Shown here: positions 6,415 through 14,212 of the stretch, piece after piece | How positions within the stretch are numbered: the stretch's first letter is position 1 | Layout of the letters: each line of letters starts with the position of its first letter | Assembly: GCA_031409815.1 (NCBI GenBank) | Contig: JANNXV010000216.1 | Span: forward strand, 1 to 28,271 | DNA: 28,271 bases | Reading direction: 5' to 3' | DNA from: JANLUX01 sp031409815 | GTDB lineage: Bacteria > Bacteroidota > Bacteroidia > AKYH767-A > OLB10 | The notes under the pieces: generated by a model | What the model saw: only the letters and a program-made list of their open reading frames with translations | What the model was told of the DNA's origin: nothing | Database searches by the model: none | Position numbers and translations under genes: made by a program

Positions 6415-7935
6415 ATGGCTCTGCTCTCTTCTGTTTTTTCATGGTTTATTAAACAACGCATTCACCAGATTGAGTTGTTTATTAAATATCCGCACGAAGT
6501 GCAGGAAGATTTATTACGCAAATTAATTGCACAATCTCGCTACACTGAATGGGGCAGGCAGTTTGATTATACATCCATTCTATCTGCACAGCAATTTAAA
6601 GAACGCGTTCCGCTGCAGGATTATGAAAGCTTAAAACCATACATATTTCGATTAAAAAATGGGGAGCAAAATTTGTTGTGGCCAACAGAAATAAAATGGT
6701 TTGCAAAATCATCGGGCACCACCAATGATAAATCAAAGTTTATTCCCGTTAGTCCCGAAGCTTTGGAGGATTGCCATTATAAAGGAGGTAAAGATTTACT
6801 CTGTATTTATTTCCACAACAAACCGGAATCAGAATTGTTTAACGGTAAGTTACTTACTATGGGTGGCAGCCAGCAAATTAATTCACTTAACAATGAATCT
6901 TATTATGGTGATCTAAGTGCAATACTCATTCAGAATTTGCCGTTTTGGTTCGAAATATTCAGAACTCCTGGTGTTGACGTAGCGCTGATGGTAGAGTGGG
7001 AGGACAAGATTGAAAAAATGGCCCGGATCACCATGAATGAAAACGTAACCAACTTAGCAGGTGTTCCATCATGGATGTTGGTTTTGTTGAATCGTGTTTT
7101 AGAGTTAAGTGGCAAACAAACATTAAACGAAGTGTGGCCTAATCTCGAATTGTTTGTGCATGGAGCTGTTAACTTTAGTCCTTATCGTGAGCAATTTAAA
7201 AGGATAATACCCAAAAGCAGCATGTATTATTTGGAAACATACAATGCATCCGAAGGATTTTTTGGTATACAGGATCAGCGCAATTCAGAAGAGATGCTAC
7301 TGATGCTCGACTACGGGATTTATTATGAATTTATTCCAATGGATGAATTTGGTAATGCTGAGCAAAAAACGATTGGTTTGCACGAAGTAAAATTAGATGT
7401 GCAATATGCAATTGTAATTACCACCAATGCCGGCCTGTGGAGATACAAAATTGGAGACACCATACTATTTACCTCACTCTATCCGTTTCGTATTCGAATA
7501 ACAGGACGAACCGCGCATTTTATTAATGCCTTTGGCGAAGAAATGATTATTGACAATGCAGAGAAAGCACTTCAGGAAAGTTGTTCAATTACGGGTGCTG
7601 TTATTCGTGAGTATACTGCAGCGCCTGTATATTTTTCAGCACAAACCGCTGGCGCTCATGAGTGGTTGGTGGAGTTTGAAACAGAACCAAATGATATGAA
7701 TCAGTTTGTGTTTTTATTAGATGAGGCATTGAAAAAACTTAATTCCGATTATGAAGCAAAGCGCTATCATGATAAAGTATTACGAATGCCTGTTTTGCAC
7801 AAAATGCCTTCAGGTACTTTCTACAACTGGTTAAAATCAAAAGATAAAATAGGAGGTCAATATAAAGTTCCTCGGCTTTCAAACAATCGTAAATTTGTAG
7901 ATGATATTCTTATGTTTATTAATACGGTTGCATGA
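6415..7935 (+). CDS. GH3 auxin-responsive promoter family protein
   Basis: This encodes 506 residues of the GH3 family, part of the acyl-adenylate-forming superfamily. Plant members conjugate amino acids to auxin or jasmonate; the substrate of the bacterial members is not known to me. The phosphate-binding motif SSGTT is at residues 99-103, inside the family-typical WFAKSSGTTNDKSKFIPVS. The second adenylate motif is YNASEGFFG and the third is the YKIGD region before ITGRTAHFINAFGEE. A C-terminal cap-like domain follows. There is no signal peptide, so it is cytoplasmic. The next gene starts inside its stop codon (ATGA overlap at 7932-7935), so the two are translationally coupled. Family assignment is strong; the reaction is inferred to be ATP-dependent amide or thioester formation. 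Confidence 0.93.
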   Translation: MALLSSVFSWFIKQRIHQIELFIKYPHEVQEDLLRKLIAQSRYTEWGRQFDYTSILSAQQFKERVPLQDYESLKPYIFRLKNGEQNLLWPTEIKWFAKSSGTTNDKSKFIPVSPEALEDCHYKGGKDLLCIYFHNKPESELFNGKLLTMGGSQQINSLNNESYYGDLSAILIQNLPFWFEIFRTPGVDVALMVEWEDKIEKMARITMNENVTNLAGVPSWMLVLLNRVLELSGKQTLNEVWPNLELFVHGAVNFSPYREQFKRIIPKSSMYYLETYNASEGFFGIQDQRNSEEMLLMLDYGIYYEFIPMDEFGNAEQKTIGLHEVKLDVQYAIVITTNAGLWRYKIGDTILFTSLYPFRIRITGRTAHFINAFGEEMIIDNAEKALQESCSITGAVIREYTAAPVYFSAQTAGAHEWLVEFETEPNDMNQFVFLLDEALKKLNSDYEAKRYHDKVLRMPVLHKMPSGTFYNWLKSKDKIGGQYKVPRLSNNRKFVDDILMFINTVA

Positions 7936-8720
7936 AAAGTAAACTCATCATTCTATTTTTATTGATAAGTGGTGTTATGCAAGCGCAAACAGTTTACACT
8001 GCTTTGTTCGAAGTAAATGTAGTTGCTGATTTGTTGTCGGTTGATGCACTGGGCAATATATATGCTGCCAGTGGTTCCGAAATAGTTAAACTGGATGCAA
8101 AGGGCATTGTGCTTTCAAAGTTCAGTAGAAAAGATTTTGGCAATATCACATCAATAGATGCGCGAGACCCATTACGAGTGCTTGTTTTTTATAAGCCTTT
8201 TGCAACTATGCGTATTCTGGATAACAAACTTGCCGAACAGAGTATTGTTGATTTGCGAACTTTAGATTTGCAGGATCCTGTTCTTATTTGCAACGCTGAT
8301 GTTCAAGGATTTTGGGTATATGATAATATTACATCACGACTCACCAAATTTAATAATCTACTGCAAGCTATATCCATCAGTAATGATTTGAATAAAACTG
8401 TGAACGAAAAAATTACTGCGAATATGCTCATCGAATCAGATAATTGGTTGGTGATGAATAATGTTAAAGACGCTTTGGTCTTTGATAAATTGGGAAGTTT
8501 TTTCAAGCCGGTTTTAATTCCGGATGATGTTATTCAAATACAAATGATGCGTGATAATTTGGTGATGTTTAATGCTACTAAAATGACATCGATCGATTTA
8601 AGAAAAGGTAACACCAATGAAATGGATTTGCCCGCCTCTTGCGATAAATGCAAATACTTTGTAAGTGCTGGCCTTTTGTATGTTGCTGATAAAAACAGAT
8701 TAAAAGTTTTTAGTTTTTAA
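7932..8720 (+). CDS. Secreted protein, possible beta-propeller, coupled to GH3 gene
   Basis: This encodes 262 residues with a signal peptide ending QAQ at about residue 20, so it is exported. The mature chain shows repeated blocks of the type LSVDALGNIYAASGSEIVKLDAKG and VQGFWVYDNITSRLTKFNNLLQ, which look like degenerate beta-propeller blades. A CDKC pair near the C-terminus (SCDKCKYF) could form a disulfide or bind metal. No enzymatic motif is seen. Its start overlaps the GH3-family stop by 4 bp, giving tight coupling, although one product is cytoplasmic and the other exported. A functional link between them is inference from gene order only. Confidence 0.78.
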   Translation: MKSKLIILFLLISGVMQAQTVYTALFEVNVVADLLSVDALGNIYAASGSEIVKLDAKGIVLSKFSRKDFGNITSIDARDPLRVLVFYKPFATMRILDNKLAEQSIVDLRTLDLQDPVLICNADVQGFWVYDNITSRLTKFNNLLQAISISNDLNKTVNEKITANMLIESDNWLVMNNVKDALVFDKLGSFFKPVLIPDDVIQIQMMRDNLVMFNATKMTSIDLRKGNTNEMDLPASCDKCKYFVSAGLLYVADKNRLKVFSF

Positions 8721-8766
8721 TTCGACAAGTTTTCAACAAATCAGACCCACGCATTATTGATGCTTA

Positions 8767-8774
8767 TACTTTTG
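8767..8774 (+). promoter_or_regulatory. -7 box of the deoxynucleoside kinase promoter
   Basis: TACTTTTG is an exact match to TAnnTTTG and lies 28 bp before the GTG start codon. This implies a leader of about 25 nt and shows that the kinase need not depend on the upstream GH3 operon. No TTTG is seen at -33. Confidence 0.55.
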
Positions 8775-8802
8775 GACACACTGAAAAATTTTTATACTAA
8801 TC

Positions 8803-9438
8803 GTGGCTACTGACAAAAAAGTATTACATATAGCTGTTGCCGGAAATATTGGTTCCGGAAAAACAACACTCACCACACTACTTGCTAAAAACATGAAGTG
8901 GGAACCTCACTATGAAGACGTAGATGATAATCCATACCTTAATGATTTTTATGAGGACATGCAACGCTGGTCTTTTAATCTGCAGATCTATTTTTTGAAT
9001 TCTCGTTTCAACCAGGTTACTAAAATCCGTAAGAGTAGCAAAACAGTTATTCAGGATCGTACCATCTATGAGGATGCCAACATCTTTGCACCCAATTTAC
9101 ATGCAATGGGTTTAATGACCACACGTGATTTTAATAACTATCTCGAGTTGTTTAATCTGATGAGTACTTTTATTCAGCCTCCAGATTTAATGATTTATTT
9201 GCGTGGAAGTGTACCTGCACTTGTTAATCAGATTCAGAAGCGTGGTCGTGCGTATGAAAATTCAATTCGTATTGATTATTTGAAACGCTTGAACGAGCGT
9301 TATGAAGCTTGGATATCGGAATATGAGATTGGTAAAGTGCTAATAATAGATATTGACGATATCAACTTTGCTGAAAATCCTGAACACTTAGGAATGATTA
9401 TTAATAAGATCAATGCCGAAATACATGGTTTGTTTTGA
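8803..9438 (+). CDS. Deoxynucleoside kinase
   Basis: This encodes 211 residues of the dNK/dCK/dGK family, which phosphorylates deoxynucleosides in the salvage of dNTP precursors. The P-loop GNIGSGKTT is at 14-22, the substrate-site segment EDVDDNPYL at about 38-46, the DR motif (QDRTIYEDANIFA) at 85-86 and the arginine-rich LID KRGRAYE at 147-152. Length is normal. Exact base preference (dA, dG, dC or T) cannot be read from sequence. The start is GTG at 8803; no in-frame ATG precedes the P-loop, and the GTG start matches the family N-terminus. A strong terminator follows about 60 bp after the stop. The only other nucleoside-salvage gene in the window is the distant cytidine deaminase. Confidence 0.93.
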   Translation: MATDKKVLHIAVAGNIGSGKTTLTTLLAKNMKWEPHYEDVDDNPYLNDFYEDMQRWSFNLQIYFLNSRFNQVTKIRKSSKTVIQDRTIYEDANIFAPNLHAMGLMTTRDFNNYLELFNLMSTFIQPPDLMIYLRGSVPALVNQIQKRGRAYENSIRIDYLKRLNERYEAWISEYEIGKVLIIDIDDINFAENPEHLGMIINKINAEIHGLF

Positions 9439-9496
9439 TATTGGTTAACTTGATGGAATAACGATTTTAATAGTTATTTTATTTTTTTATTGATTC

Positions 9497-9537
9497 AAAA
9501 AAGAAGAGTTCTCATTATAGAGAACTCTTCTTTTTTT
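9497..9537. terminator. Bidirectional intrinsic terminator
   Basis: There is a perfect 13-bp stem (9501-9513 with 9520-9532) around the loop ATTATA. It is extended by an A-run before and a T-run of seven after, so it works on both strands. It separates the plus-strand kinase gene from the convergent minus-strand membrane-protein gene. Confidence 0.93.
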
Positions 9538-9553
9538 AGTATAAACGTTAAAT

Positions 9554-9898
9554 TTAATTCGTAGCCGTTTCACCACCTGAACGCTTGCTCTTCCACATCG
9601 AGCAGCGCTGCTGCCATTGTTCTTTCATTTGCTCGCGCTGTTCAGGAGTCATATTTTTAAATCGATCGCTCCATCTATTGGGTCCGCAATTTCTGCGACC
9701 TCGCCATGCATGCCCACCTCCTCCAAAAAGAATTTTGCTCAAAATCAATAAACCTAATGCTTGCCAGAAACTAAGTATTGGTCCATTAAACAATTCAGGT
9801 ATCATCAAATTCCATAACCACATTACCAATGCAGTAAAACATGCAACCATCAATGTGCCACCAACTATCATTTTAAAAATCCAACGTGCTTTCATCAT
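9554..9898 (-). CDS. Small membrane protein paired with ECF sigma factor
   Basis: This encodes 114 residues from the MMKARW start. A longer frame from 9943 overlaps the sigma gene and adds 15 implausible residues. Two membrane segments are predicted, residues about 8-28 (MIVGGTLMVACFTALVMWLW) and 38-56 (SFWQALGLLILSKILFGG). A basic Gly/Arg/Trp-rich linker follows, then a helical tail with MTPEQREQMKEQWQQRC, a motif style seen in Spy/CpxP-like and metal-responsive proteins. It begins 19 bp after the sigma-factor stop on the same strand, so the two are probably one operon. It may restrain or sense for the sigma factor, but it lacks a recognisable anti-sigma domain; that role is inference. Confidence 0.75.
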   Translation of the reverse strand: MMKARWIFKMIVGGTLMVACFTALVMWLWNLMIPELFNGPILSFWQALGLLILSKILFGGGGHAWRGRRNCGPNRWSDRFKNMTPEQREQMKEQWQQRCSMWKSKRSGGETATN

Positions 9899-9917
9899 AT
9901 TTATATTTTTTTTTATA

Positions 9918-10511
9918 TTAATTATTGTCAAGAAATTCTTCATATAAATTGCTTAGTTTAAGTCTAAGAAATTTTACTGCATAGTGCTTCCGCGAAATCA
10001 ATGTGTTCACACTTACCTTTGTAAGTTCAGCAATTTCTTTAAAGCTTTTTTGTTCCATTTCGTGCATTACAAAAACTTCGCGTTGTTCTTCAGGTAATTC
10101 ATCCAACGCTTTTTCGATAGCCTGCCAGGCAACATCGCGTTCAAATTCTTTGTCGGGTGAATCCTCGGTAATAAACAGCAATTCTTCCAGCAACAAATCA
10201 TTTTCATCTTCAGCTTGTTGAATTTTTAAACTCTCTAATGAAACAGGTTTATGTTTCCGGTATCTGTCGATAATTTTATTGCGCGTAACACGAAATAGCC
10301 AAGCACTTATTTGTTCAATAGGTTTCACCAAACGATAGCTTTCGGTTAATTCAAAAAACACATCTTGTAAAATATCGTCAGCATCATCTGTATCATCTAC
10401 ACGTTGGCGAATAAAATCTCCAAGGCGCTTGCTATAATCTTTAACAATTTTTCCGATTGTAGCGTTTTGCTGTTCCGTCATGTTTGCATCAAAACTGATT
10501 GAAGTATCCAT
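9918..10511 (-). CDS. ECF-type RNA polymerase sigma factor
   Basis: This encodes 197 residues of the sigma-70 ECF group. Region 2 holds DADDILQDVFFELTESY and the -10 binding helix ISAWLFRVTRNKIIDRYRK. Region 4 holds LDELPEEQREVFVMHEMEQKSFKEIAELTKVSVNTLISRKHYAVKFLR with its helix-turn-helix. The linker between them is long and acidic (AEDENDLLLEELLFITEDSPDKEFE), which is typical of this Bacteroidota subgroup. The start may instead be the second methionine (10481, MTEQQNAT), which fits homologues as well. Downstream on the same strand is a small two-TM protein, a plausible modulator. It is divergent from the E2 gene at 10739. Confidence 0.93.
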   Translation of the reverse strand: MDTSISFDANMTEQQNATIGKIVKDYSKRLGDFIRQRVDDTDDADDILQDVFFELTESYRLVKPIEQISAWLFRVTRNKIIDRYRKHKPVSLESLKIQQAEDENDLLLEELLFITEDSPDKEFERDVAWQAIEKALDELPEEQREVFVMHEMEQKSFKEIAELTKVSVNTLISRKHYAVKFLRLKLSNLYEEFLDNN

Positions 10512-10673
10512 TATATCAAAGAGGACGAATCAATTCAGAAAATATTTTAAGTTTATTTTATTTCATGCAAAGAAAAACGATTCAACAGACTAAACAGATT
10601 TGAATTCAATTCTTTGCAGGTTATACGAAATAGTATTCTGCTGCAAAGTCCGCATTATGATTCAAGAATTTTC

Positions 10674-10681
10674 TACTTTCG
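10674..10681 (+). promoter_or_regulatory. Probable -7 box of the E2 gene promoter
   Basis: TACTTTCG matches TAnnTTTG at all but one fixed base, with the same TTCG variant seen before typA. It predicts a leader of about 50 nt for the E2 gene at 10739. Confidence 0.4.
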
Positions 10682-10738
10682 TGAGCTTTAAAACTACATT
10701 CATTTTATTTTAGAAATTAGGTAATCACTTAAATCAAT

Positions 10739-12070
10739 ATGGCTCAGATAGAACTTAAAATGCCCAAAATGGGGGAGAGTGTGCACGAAGCAACCATTAT
10801 TCGCTGGTTAAAAAACGAAGGCGAAGCCATAGATGCGGATGAGAGTTTGTTAGAAATTGCTACTGATAAGGTTGATTCTGAAGTACCATCAACGGCAGCC
10901 GGTGTTTTAGCCAAAAGGTTATTTAATGATGGCGATATAGTTCAGGTGGGTACGGCAATTGCTATTATCAATACAGGAGGTGAGGCGATTGATAAACCTT
11001 CAGCTGTAATTAGTAAGCCAGTAGAAGTTCAAATAGCTGCAGCTAAAGAGGCAGTATTTCAACCAATTGTAGAGTCTGTTGGCAATAGACAAGTTGTTAG
11101 CTCTGAAAACCGCTTTTATTCGCCTTTAGTTAGAACAATTGCTTCAACAGAAGGGATTAATCAATCAGAGTTGGATAGCATTGCAGGTACCGGTGCAGAA
11201 GGCCGAGTGACCAAAAAGGATATATTATCATATGTTGAATCCAAAAAGTCGGGTAAAATATCGGCTCCGACAATAAAAGTGGCAGTAGCCCCTTCAATGC
11301 CTCAGGTTGCAACTGCTCCTCCGGTTTCAGTTGTTTCTGCTCCATCTGTTTCGATAAGCGGTGATGTGGAAATTGTTGAAATGGATCGGATGCGAAAACT
11401 TATTGCCGATCACATGGTAATGAGTAAGCACACTTCACCTCACGTTACCTCTTTTGTAGAAGCTGATGTAACCAATATTGTAAGGTGGAGAGAAAGGGTT
11501 AAGAAATCATTTGAAAAACGTGAGAACGAGAAAATTACTTATACCCCGGTTTTTATCGAAGCCATTGTTCGTGCACTTAAAGATTTTCCGATGGTAAATG
11601 TGAGTGTTGATGGTTCTAAAATATTGGTAAAGAAAAATATCAATATTGGTATGGCAGCCGCTTTGCCAACCGGAAACCTAATTGTGCCGGTAATAAAAAA
11701 TGCCGACCGAATGAATCTTACCGGACTTACCAAGGCTGTTAATGATTTGGCTAACCGAGCCAGAGGAAACAAACTTCAGCCAGACGAAATTCAAGGTGGT
11801 ACATTTACAGTTACCAACGTAGGTTCATTTGGTAACGTAATGGGAACTCCTATAATTAATCAGCCTCAGGCAGCAATTATGGCTTTAGGTGCCATTCGTA
11901 AAAAGCCGGCAGTTATTGAAACTCCTGAAGGTGATGCAATTGCTATTCGACATTTGATGTTTCTTTCATTAAGTTACGATCATCGGGTAGTTGATGGCAT
12001 GCTGGGAGGTAGTTTTTTGAAAAGAGTAAGCGATTATTTAGAGCAATTTGATCCAAACAGAGAGATTTAA
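10739..12070 (+). CDS. 2-oxo acid dehydrogenase E2 (dihydrolipoyl acyltransferase)
   Basis: This encodes 443 residues with the full E2 layout. A lipoyl domain comes first (1-80, lipoyl Lys44 in ATDKVDSEVPS). A peripheral-subunit-binding domain follows (about 127-166, YSPLVRTIAS to GRVTKKDILSYV). A Pro/Val/Ala-rich linker (175-207) leads to the catalytic domain, ending with DHRVVDG and active His415. It transfers the acyl group from E1-bound intermediate to CoA in the cytoplasm. The DKVDSEVPS lipoyl site and MPKMGESVHEATIIRW start resemble the branched-chain or general 2-oxo acid E2 group rather than the pyruvate E2 at 20242. A 2-oxoglutarate role (SucB) cannot be excluded. No E1 or E3 gene is adjacent, and the next gene is a tRNA. 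Confidence 0.9.
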   Translation: MAQIELKMPKMGESVHEATIIRWLKNEGEAIDADESLLEIATDKVDSEVPSTAAGVLAKRLFNDGDIVQVGTAIAIINTGGEAIDKPSAVISKPVEVQIAAAKEAVFQPIVESVGNRQVVSSENRFYSPLVRTIASTEGINQSELDSIAGTGAEGRVTKKDILSYVESKKSGKISAPTIKVAVAPSMPQVATAPPVSVVSAPSVSISGDVEIVEMDRMRKLIADHMVMSKHTSPHVTSFVEADVTNIVRWRERVKKSFEKRENEKITYTPVFIEAIVRALKDFPMVNVSVDGSKILVKKNINIGMAAALPTGNLIVPVIKNADRMNLTGLTKAVNDLANRARGNKLQPDEIQGGTFTVTNVGSFGNVMGTPIINQPQAAIMALGAIRKKPAVIETPEGDAIAIRHLMFLSLSYDHRVVDGMLGGSFLKRVSDYLEQFDPNREI

Positions 12071-12144
12071 GAGTTAATTTGTGTCTCAAAATCATAAATT
12101 TTAGCCTCGAATCAAATATGTGCTTAATTATTTGAAAACACAGG

Positions 12145-12174
12145 TTGGTAATTCAACAAATAAATCTATTTTTG
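12145..12174 (+). promoter_or_regulatory. Promoter of tRNA-Glu
   Basis: TATTTTTG (12167-12174) is an exact -7 box, and TTG at 12145-12147 sits 19 bp upstream in the -33 position. The first tRNA base lies 21 bp after the box. This is the best two-part promoter in the window. Confidence 0.65.
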
Positions 12175-12194
12175 CGCTCCGCTTGAAAAAGCAT

Positions 12195-12266
12195 GGCCCG
12201 TTCGTCTAGGGGTTAGGACATCTCCCTTTCACGGAGGAAACAGGGGTTCGATTCCCCTACGGGCTA
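12195..12266 (+). tRNA. tRNA-Glu (anticodon TTC)
   Basis: This 72-nt cloverleaf has acceptor arms GGCCCGT and ACGGGCT (with a G-U first pair) and a D-arm GTC...GAC. The anticodon stem TCTCC/GGAGG encloses CTTTCAC, so the anticodon is TTC for glutamate. The T-arm AGGGG TTCGATT CCCCT is standard, and the discriminator is A. The CCA end is not encoded (CTT follows), so it must be added enzymatically. rpsT follows about 100 bp later. Confidence 0.97.
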
Positions 12267-12369
12267 CTTGAATAAGGTTAAAGTTTAGTGTAATAAAATT
12301 GAAACAACTTATTATCAACACATTATATTAAACATTGGCTTTTAAATAATAATTATTAAACTCAAAAAA

Positions 12370-12624
12370 ATGGCAAATCATAAGTCATCAGAAAAGCGAA
12401 TCCGTAATAGCGAACCAAAGCGTATCCGCAACAAATATCAAGCAAAAACTACCCGTAACGCCATGCGCGATATGCGTGAAATAACTGATAAAGCAGAAGC
12501 TCAAAAGAAACTTCCTGAATTATCTGCTATGTTGGATAAATTGGCTAAGAAGAAAGTTATTCATAAAAACAAAGCTGCTAACCTTAAATCGGAGTTGGCT
12601 TTGCATGTGAATAAAATGAAATAA
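12370..12624 (+). CDS. rpsT: 30S ribosomal protein bS20
   Basis: This encodes 84 residues, the normal size for bS20, which binds the 5' domain and helix 44 of 16S rRNA during early 30S assembly. The start MANHKSSEKRIRNSEPKRIRNKYQ and the basic, helical, Lys/Arg/Ala-rich chain are typical. The ATG is preceded by an A-rich stretch without Shine-Dalgarno sequence. An intrinsic terminator lies 24 bp downstream, and the gene is probably monocistronic. Confidence 0.98.
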   Translation: MANHKSSEKRIRNSEPKRIRNKYQAKTTRNAMRDMREITDKAEAQKKLPELSAMLDKLAKKKVIHKNKAANLKSELALHVNKMK

Positions 12625-12647
12625 TAATTTTTGTATTAAACAAACTT

Positions 12648-12678
12648 AGTCCTTTCGCTAATAGCGGAGGGACTTTTT
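12648..12678 (+). terminator. Intrinsic terminator after rpsT
   Basis: A 12-bp stem pairs 12648-12659 (AGTCCTTTCGCT) with 12663-12674 (AGCGGAGGGACT), including two G-U pairs, around the loop AAT. TTTT and a T-rich run follow. It ends the rpsT transcript. Confidence 0.9.
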
Positions 12679-12835
12679 ATTTTATTTAACTTTTCTTTTT
12701 TTAATACTGATCTAGTAATTAATATTTCTTTTTGTGCTTATTGATTAGTAGGTGTTGTTGTGGGAAAAGTAAAGTTTTTTTTTAAAATTAGTAAGCAAAT
12801 CAAAAGCTCACTTTAACTGTCTCGAATTTTAGTTA

Positions 12836-13471
12836 TTAATTAATCGCTCGATTAGTAAGATCGTTGCAAGTTCTGAAATAATAAGTGAACCAACTTACAA
12901 TGCCGAACAGTTTTAAGGAGTCTTCTAAAAAAGTATCTTTTGGAATAGGTAAAGGGAAAATTTTGCTTACAGCAGCAAGTCCCATAAAGCAAAAGGCGAT
13001 GGCTAAAATAATATATTCTGTTTCGAAAATCAGCTTTCTGAAATATATCAGATAAATCAGAATCAGGTTAGCATAAGTAAGGAATACTGCATTTTTAGGA
13101 ATGGAAAAATAATGAGGAAACACATATTCATGAACCAGAAAAAGATCATCAACACCTAACATTAAAGAAACCAATCCAGAGCCAAGGATAAAATAATATT
13201 GTGATTTTAAGTGTGGAATAAAGTAAAGTTTGTATGCAGCAAAAAAGCATAACGCTACTGAGCCGCTCCAAAACATAATACCAATATTGCTAAAGGCACC
13301 TATGTAAAAAGGAGCATTCATAATTGCAGTTGGGTCTTTTGTTAACGAATCTAATGGTATGTTTTTTACTGTGCTAATAAGAATGGCAACCAGCAGCGAT
13401 AAAAAAGTGATTAGAAAAATAATTAGTAAAACCGGAATTACATACCTAAACTGTCTGTTTAAATTTTGCAT
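12836..13471 (-). CDS. Polytopic membrane protein with conserved polar residues
   Basis: This encodes 211 residues with about six or seven membrane segments (11-33, 55-78, 92-106, 128-145, 152-170, 187-199). Unusual charged residues lie at segment ends: VDDLFLVHE (D108, D109, H114, E115) and LEDSLKLFGIVSW (E183, D184, K187). Acidic and histidine residues in or next to membrane helices suggest a metal-dependent membrane hydrolase or an ion-coupled function, but I do not recognise the family. Its start overlaps the stop of the upstream SHOCT gene by one base (TAATG), so the two are co-translated. It is located in the inner membrane. Confidence 0.75.
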   Translation of the reverse strand: MQNLNRQFRYVIPVLLIIFLITFLSLLVAILISTVKNIPLDSLTKDPTAIMNAPFYIGAFSNIGIMFWSGSVALCFFAAYKLYFIPHLKSQYYFILGSGLVSLMLGVDDLFLVHEYVFPHYFSIPKNAVFLTYANLILIYLIYFRKLIFETEYIILAIAFCFMGLAAVSKIFPLPIPKDTFLEDSLKLFGIVSWFTYYFRTCNDLTNRAIN

Positions 13472-14100
13472 TAACTACGTTCAGCTAAAATTTGTTTTTT
13501 CTGGAAATTGAATTCGTCATCAGTTAACAAACCTTTATCGCGAAGATTACCAAGTTTTTCAATACGATCGAGTTGATAATCTATAGTAGGAGCAAAGGCT
13601 TCTTTTTTGCCATTTGTAGCAAATCCATTTCCAGAAACTTTATCTCCGATTAATGATTTTTTTCTACCCATAAACCAAACAAGTGCTATGAGCATAATGA
13701 TACCAAGTAGTACATTGAAGATATACAGTATCGAATTTGTATGTGAAGATTTCAGTTTATCATCATTCGCACTTAAAAGTTCATTTGAGATATTATTATT
13801 TTCTTCGGACAACTGTTTTAGTTGGCTTCCTATTGATTTTAACTCGCCTTCTTGTTCCTTGGTTATGTTTATCAAAGAGTCATTTCGGGAATTCAAAACG
13901 CTTATAACATTCTGTAAGCTATCAAATAATACATATTTGTTGCTTAACGTTCCTTTGTTACTCTCTGGATTACCAAAGGCATTATTAACTTTTACTTTAG
14001 CAGGAATTTTATAAGTGAATCGGGTACTGTCAGGATAAGCTGCTTGCAACAGTGTAAAACTGCTAAACACACAAAACAAAAACAAACCCATTCTCTTCAT
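13471..14100 (-). CDS. Membrane-anchored coiled-coil protein with C-terminal SHOCT domain
   Basis: This encodes 209 residues. A signal peptide or anchor (1-20) leads to an exported region of about 100 residues ending in a coiled coil (LFDSLQNVISVLNSRNDSLINITKEQEGELKSIG and on, about 55-110). One membrane helix follows (about 122-144, ILYIFNVLLGIIMLIALVWFMG), then a cytoplasmic tail with a SHOCT motif (LDRIEKLGNLRDKGLLTDDEFNFQKKQIL, about 178-206). SHOCT is a short C-terminal module of unclear, probably oligomerising, role. It is the first gene of a two-gene operon with the polytopic protein. The transcript appears to begin almost at the ATG, because a TAnnTTTG box ends 5 bases before it. Confidence 0.8.
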   Translation of the reverse strand: MKRMGLFLFCVFSSFTLLQAAYPDSTRFTYKIPAKVKVNNAFGNPESNKGTLSNKYVLFDSLQNVISVLNSRNDSLINITKEQEGELKSIGSQLKQLSEENNNISNELLSANDDKLKSSHTNSILYIFNVLLGIIMLIALVWFMGRKKSLIGDKVSGNGFATNGKKEAFAPTIDYQLDRIEKLGNLRDKGLLTDDEFNFQKKQILAERS

Positions 14101-14105
14101 GAATA

Positions 14106-14113
14106 CAAAGGTA
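14106..14113 (-). promoter_or_regulatory. -7 box five bases before the SHOCT gene start
   Basis: On the minus strand this is TACCTTTG, an exact TAnnTTTG match, with only five bases (TATTC) between the box and the ATG at 14100. Transcription would start at or within a few bases of the start codon. Confidence 0.6.
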
Positions 14114-14197
14114 GCTCAATGATTGGTTTTATGGAAGTGGTGCTTTGTTTTTTTTGTTCAAAATAATAATTTTAACTAACAATCTAATTAGCTTTGG

Positions 14198-14205
14198 TAA
14201 GTTTG
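14198..14205 (+). promoter_or_regulatory. -7 box seven bases before the M16 peptidase start
   Basis: TAAGTTTG is an exact TAnnTTTG match with seven bases between it and the ATG at 14213. This predicts a leaderless or near-leaderless mRNA. Confidence 0.6.
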
Positions 14206-14212
14206 CACCTAT

